Source: CAVXHQ01 sp963789535 (GTDB lineage Bacteria > Pseudomonadota > Alphaproteobacteria > Rhodobacterales > Rhodobacteraceae). From it: a DNA stretch of 64,000 bases. Under the pieces are notes generated by a model. It had not been told where the DNA came from. It worked only from the letters and a program-made list of their open reading frames with translations, and searched no databases. The stretch covers positions 1,550,001-1,614,000 of the forward strand of contig CAWBKU010000005.1 of the NCBI GenBank assembly GCA_963789535.1. Direction: 5' to 3'. Of the stretch, positions 63,020 through 64,000 are shown in pieces; the first letter of the stretch is position 1, and every line of letters begins with the position of its first letter. A program made the translations under genes and the position numbers.

Positions 63020-63457
63020 TGACCTCATCGCCTCCCTCTTCGAGGCAACCGACCGCTTGAAGGCCATCTTCCGGGACGCAGTTTCACTCTCGACGGTCAT
63101 CTCGTCGGAAGTATCGGCGAGGTCGTCGCCGCGCATATGTTCGGTTTCGTATTGAACACTGCGTCCACGCAGGGACATGACGCCGTCGCGGCCGATGGGC
63201 GGAGGGTCGAAGTAAAGTTTACGCAGGGGAAGGTCGTTGGCTTTCGGCATTGCCCTGACCACGCCATTGTCTTGGCGCGCCCGCGCGGCCGACCACTCGA
63301 AATAGTCTACAACGGTCCGGGTCATTTGATTTGGGACGCATCCGCGCCAAGGCCAAGCAACGGCCAGCGGCAGGTAAGTCTTTCAAAATTGCGTCGAATG
63401 GATGCCGAGGTTTCCGATGTCGTCCGATTGGCACAGGTCGAGGTCGCGCCGATATGA
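62994..63457 (+). pseudogene. DUF6998-like protein inserted between phnI and phnJ, one frameshift
   Basis: About 154 codons. The protein reads MSVDWTEVDDLIASLFEATD, then AIFPGRSFTLDGHLVGSIGE if one C is added near 63076, where the sequence has ttccggg in place of ttcccggg. The rest (HMFGFVLNTASTQGHDAVAA, VEVKFTQGKVVGF, VYNGPGHLIWD, NGQRQVSLSKLRRMD) is intact. GHDAV followed by VEVK looks like the core of a PD-(D/E)xK nuclease-type fold; no activity is known to me. Its ATG lies inside phnI and its TGA overlaps the phnJ ATG, so it is coupled on both sides. Confidence 0.75.
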
Positions 63458-64000
63458 CCGCCTACAACTTCGCATATCTCGACGAACAGACCAAGCGGAT
63501 GATCCGCCGGGCGATCCTCAAGGGTCTCGCCATTCCCGGCTATCAGGTGCCGTTCGCCAGCCGCGAGATGCCGATGCCCTATGGCTGGGGCACCGGCGGC
63601 GTGCAGGTCACGGCGGCGGTGATGATGCCGGACGACGTTCTCAAGGTCATCGACCAGGGCGCCGACGACACCACAAACGCCGTCTCGATCCGCCGGTTCT
63701 TTCAGCGCACGGCGGGTGTCGCCGTGACCGAGGAGACGGCGGCCGCGACCCTGATCCAGACCCGCCACCGTATCCCCGAAACGCCGCTGACGGACGCACA
63801 GATCCTCGTCTATCAGGTGCCGATCCCCGAACCGCTGCGGTTCCTCGAGCCGTCCGAGATCGAGACCCGCAAGATGCACGCCCTCGAAGAATACGGCCTG
63901 ATGCACGTGAAACTCTACGAGGACATCGCCCGCCACGGCGCCATCGCCACCGCCTATGCCTATCCGGTGCGCGTCGAGGGGCGCTATGTCATGGACCCGT
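63454..64000 (+). CDS. phnJ: C-P lyase subunit PhnJ (cut at window end)
   Basis: 182 codons are visible. MTAYNFAYLDEQTKRMIRRAILKGLAIPGYQVPFASREMP is the canonical PhnJ opening and MPMPYGWGTGGVQVTAAV follows. PhnJ is the radical-SAM subunit that splits the carbon-phosphorus bond. Its iron-sulfur cysteines lie past the window edge and cannot be checked. Confidence 0.95.
   Translation, partial: MTAYNFAYLDEQTKRMIRRAILKGLAIPGYQVPFASREMPMPYGWGTGGVQVTAAVMMPDDVLKVIDQGADDTTNAVSIRRFFQRTAGVAVTEETAAATLIQTRHRIPETPLTDAQILVYQVPIPEPLRFLEPSEIETRKMHALEEYGLMHVKLYEDIARHGAIATAYAYPVRVEGRYVMDP

Overview
The window looks like chromosomal DNA of a high-GC alphaproteobacterium of the Rhodobacterales (Rhodobacter/Roseobacter relatives). 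This rests on the gene order ruvCAB-ybgC-tolQRAB-pal-cpoB-tilS-ftsH, a TTG-started ftsH, a DUF1127 protein, a phosphatidylcholine synthase of the Pcs type, a DmdA-like protein linked to AcuI, and a full carbon-phosphorus lyase locus. I saw no rRNA, tRNA, CRISPR array, prophage or insertion sequence. Most genes are ordinary housekeeping genes in tight operons with ATGA/GTGA overlaps.

Layout. 1-7123: a LysR regulator (cut by the window edge) divergent from an oppABCDF peptide importer; the oppD-oppF spacer holds a tandem duplication and two dispersed short repeats. 7232-14632: tamB and tamA on the minus strand, each with two apparent frameshifts. 14782-19458: truA, the ycjX/ycjF pair and an FAD monooxygenase. 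19701-30187: ileS, a methylguanine-DNA methyltransferase, pcs, xerC, a DUF484 gene, a short transaldolase, priA and a BenE-type transporter. 30419-33441: an MFS transporter, prmA, a small membrane protein and a DUF1127 protein. 33775-46321: ruvCAB, an unknown gene, then the Tol-Pal system with an extra secreted copy of the TolA C-terminal domain, a badly frameshifted tilS and ftsH. 46533-53873: one-carbon folate genes (fhs, folD) with a chorismate mutase between them, pdeM, then a four-gene run: DmdA-like, DUF2182, DUF1326, acuI. 53881-55791: divergent idonate/gluconate dehydrogenases sharing a LacI-type operator. 55912-64000: phosphonate uptake and C-P lyase genes phnCDE1E2, phnF (opposite strand), phnGHI, a DUF6998-like gene, and phnJ (cut by the window edge).

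How the parts work together. A three-repeat Pho box ahead of phnC and an inverted repeat between phnF and phnG suggest dual control of phosphonate use by PhoB and PhnF. A terminator-like hairpin between phnD and phnE1 would favour binding protein over permease. If the DmdA-like protein demethylates DMSP, it makes methyl-tetrahydrofolate beside fhs and folD, and AcuI removes acryloyl-CoA; the two Cys-rich DUF proteins between them are unexplained. A short palindromic repeat recurs at gene 3' ends.

Most worth a second look: the decayed-looking tilS (AUA codons are still used in nearby essential genes), the secreted TolA-domain paralogue, the DUF2182-DUF1326 pair between dmdA-like and acuI, the DUF6998-like gene coupled into the C-P lyase operon, and the chimeric duplication inside opp.
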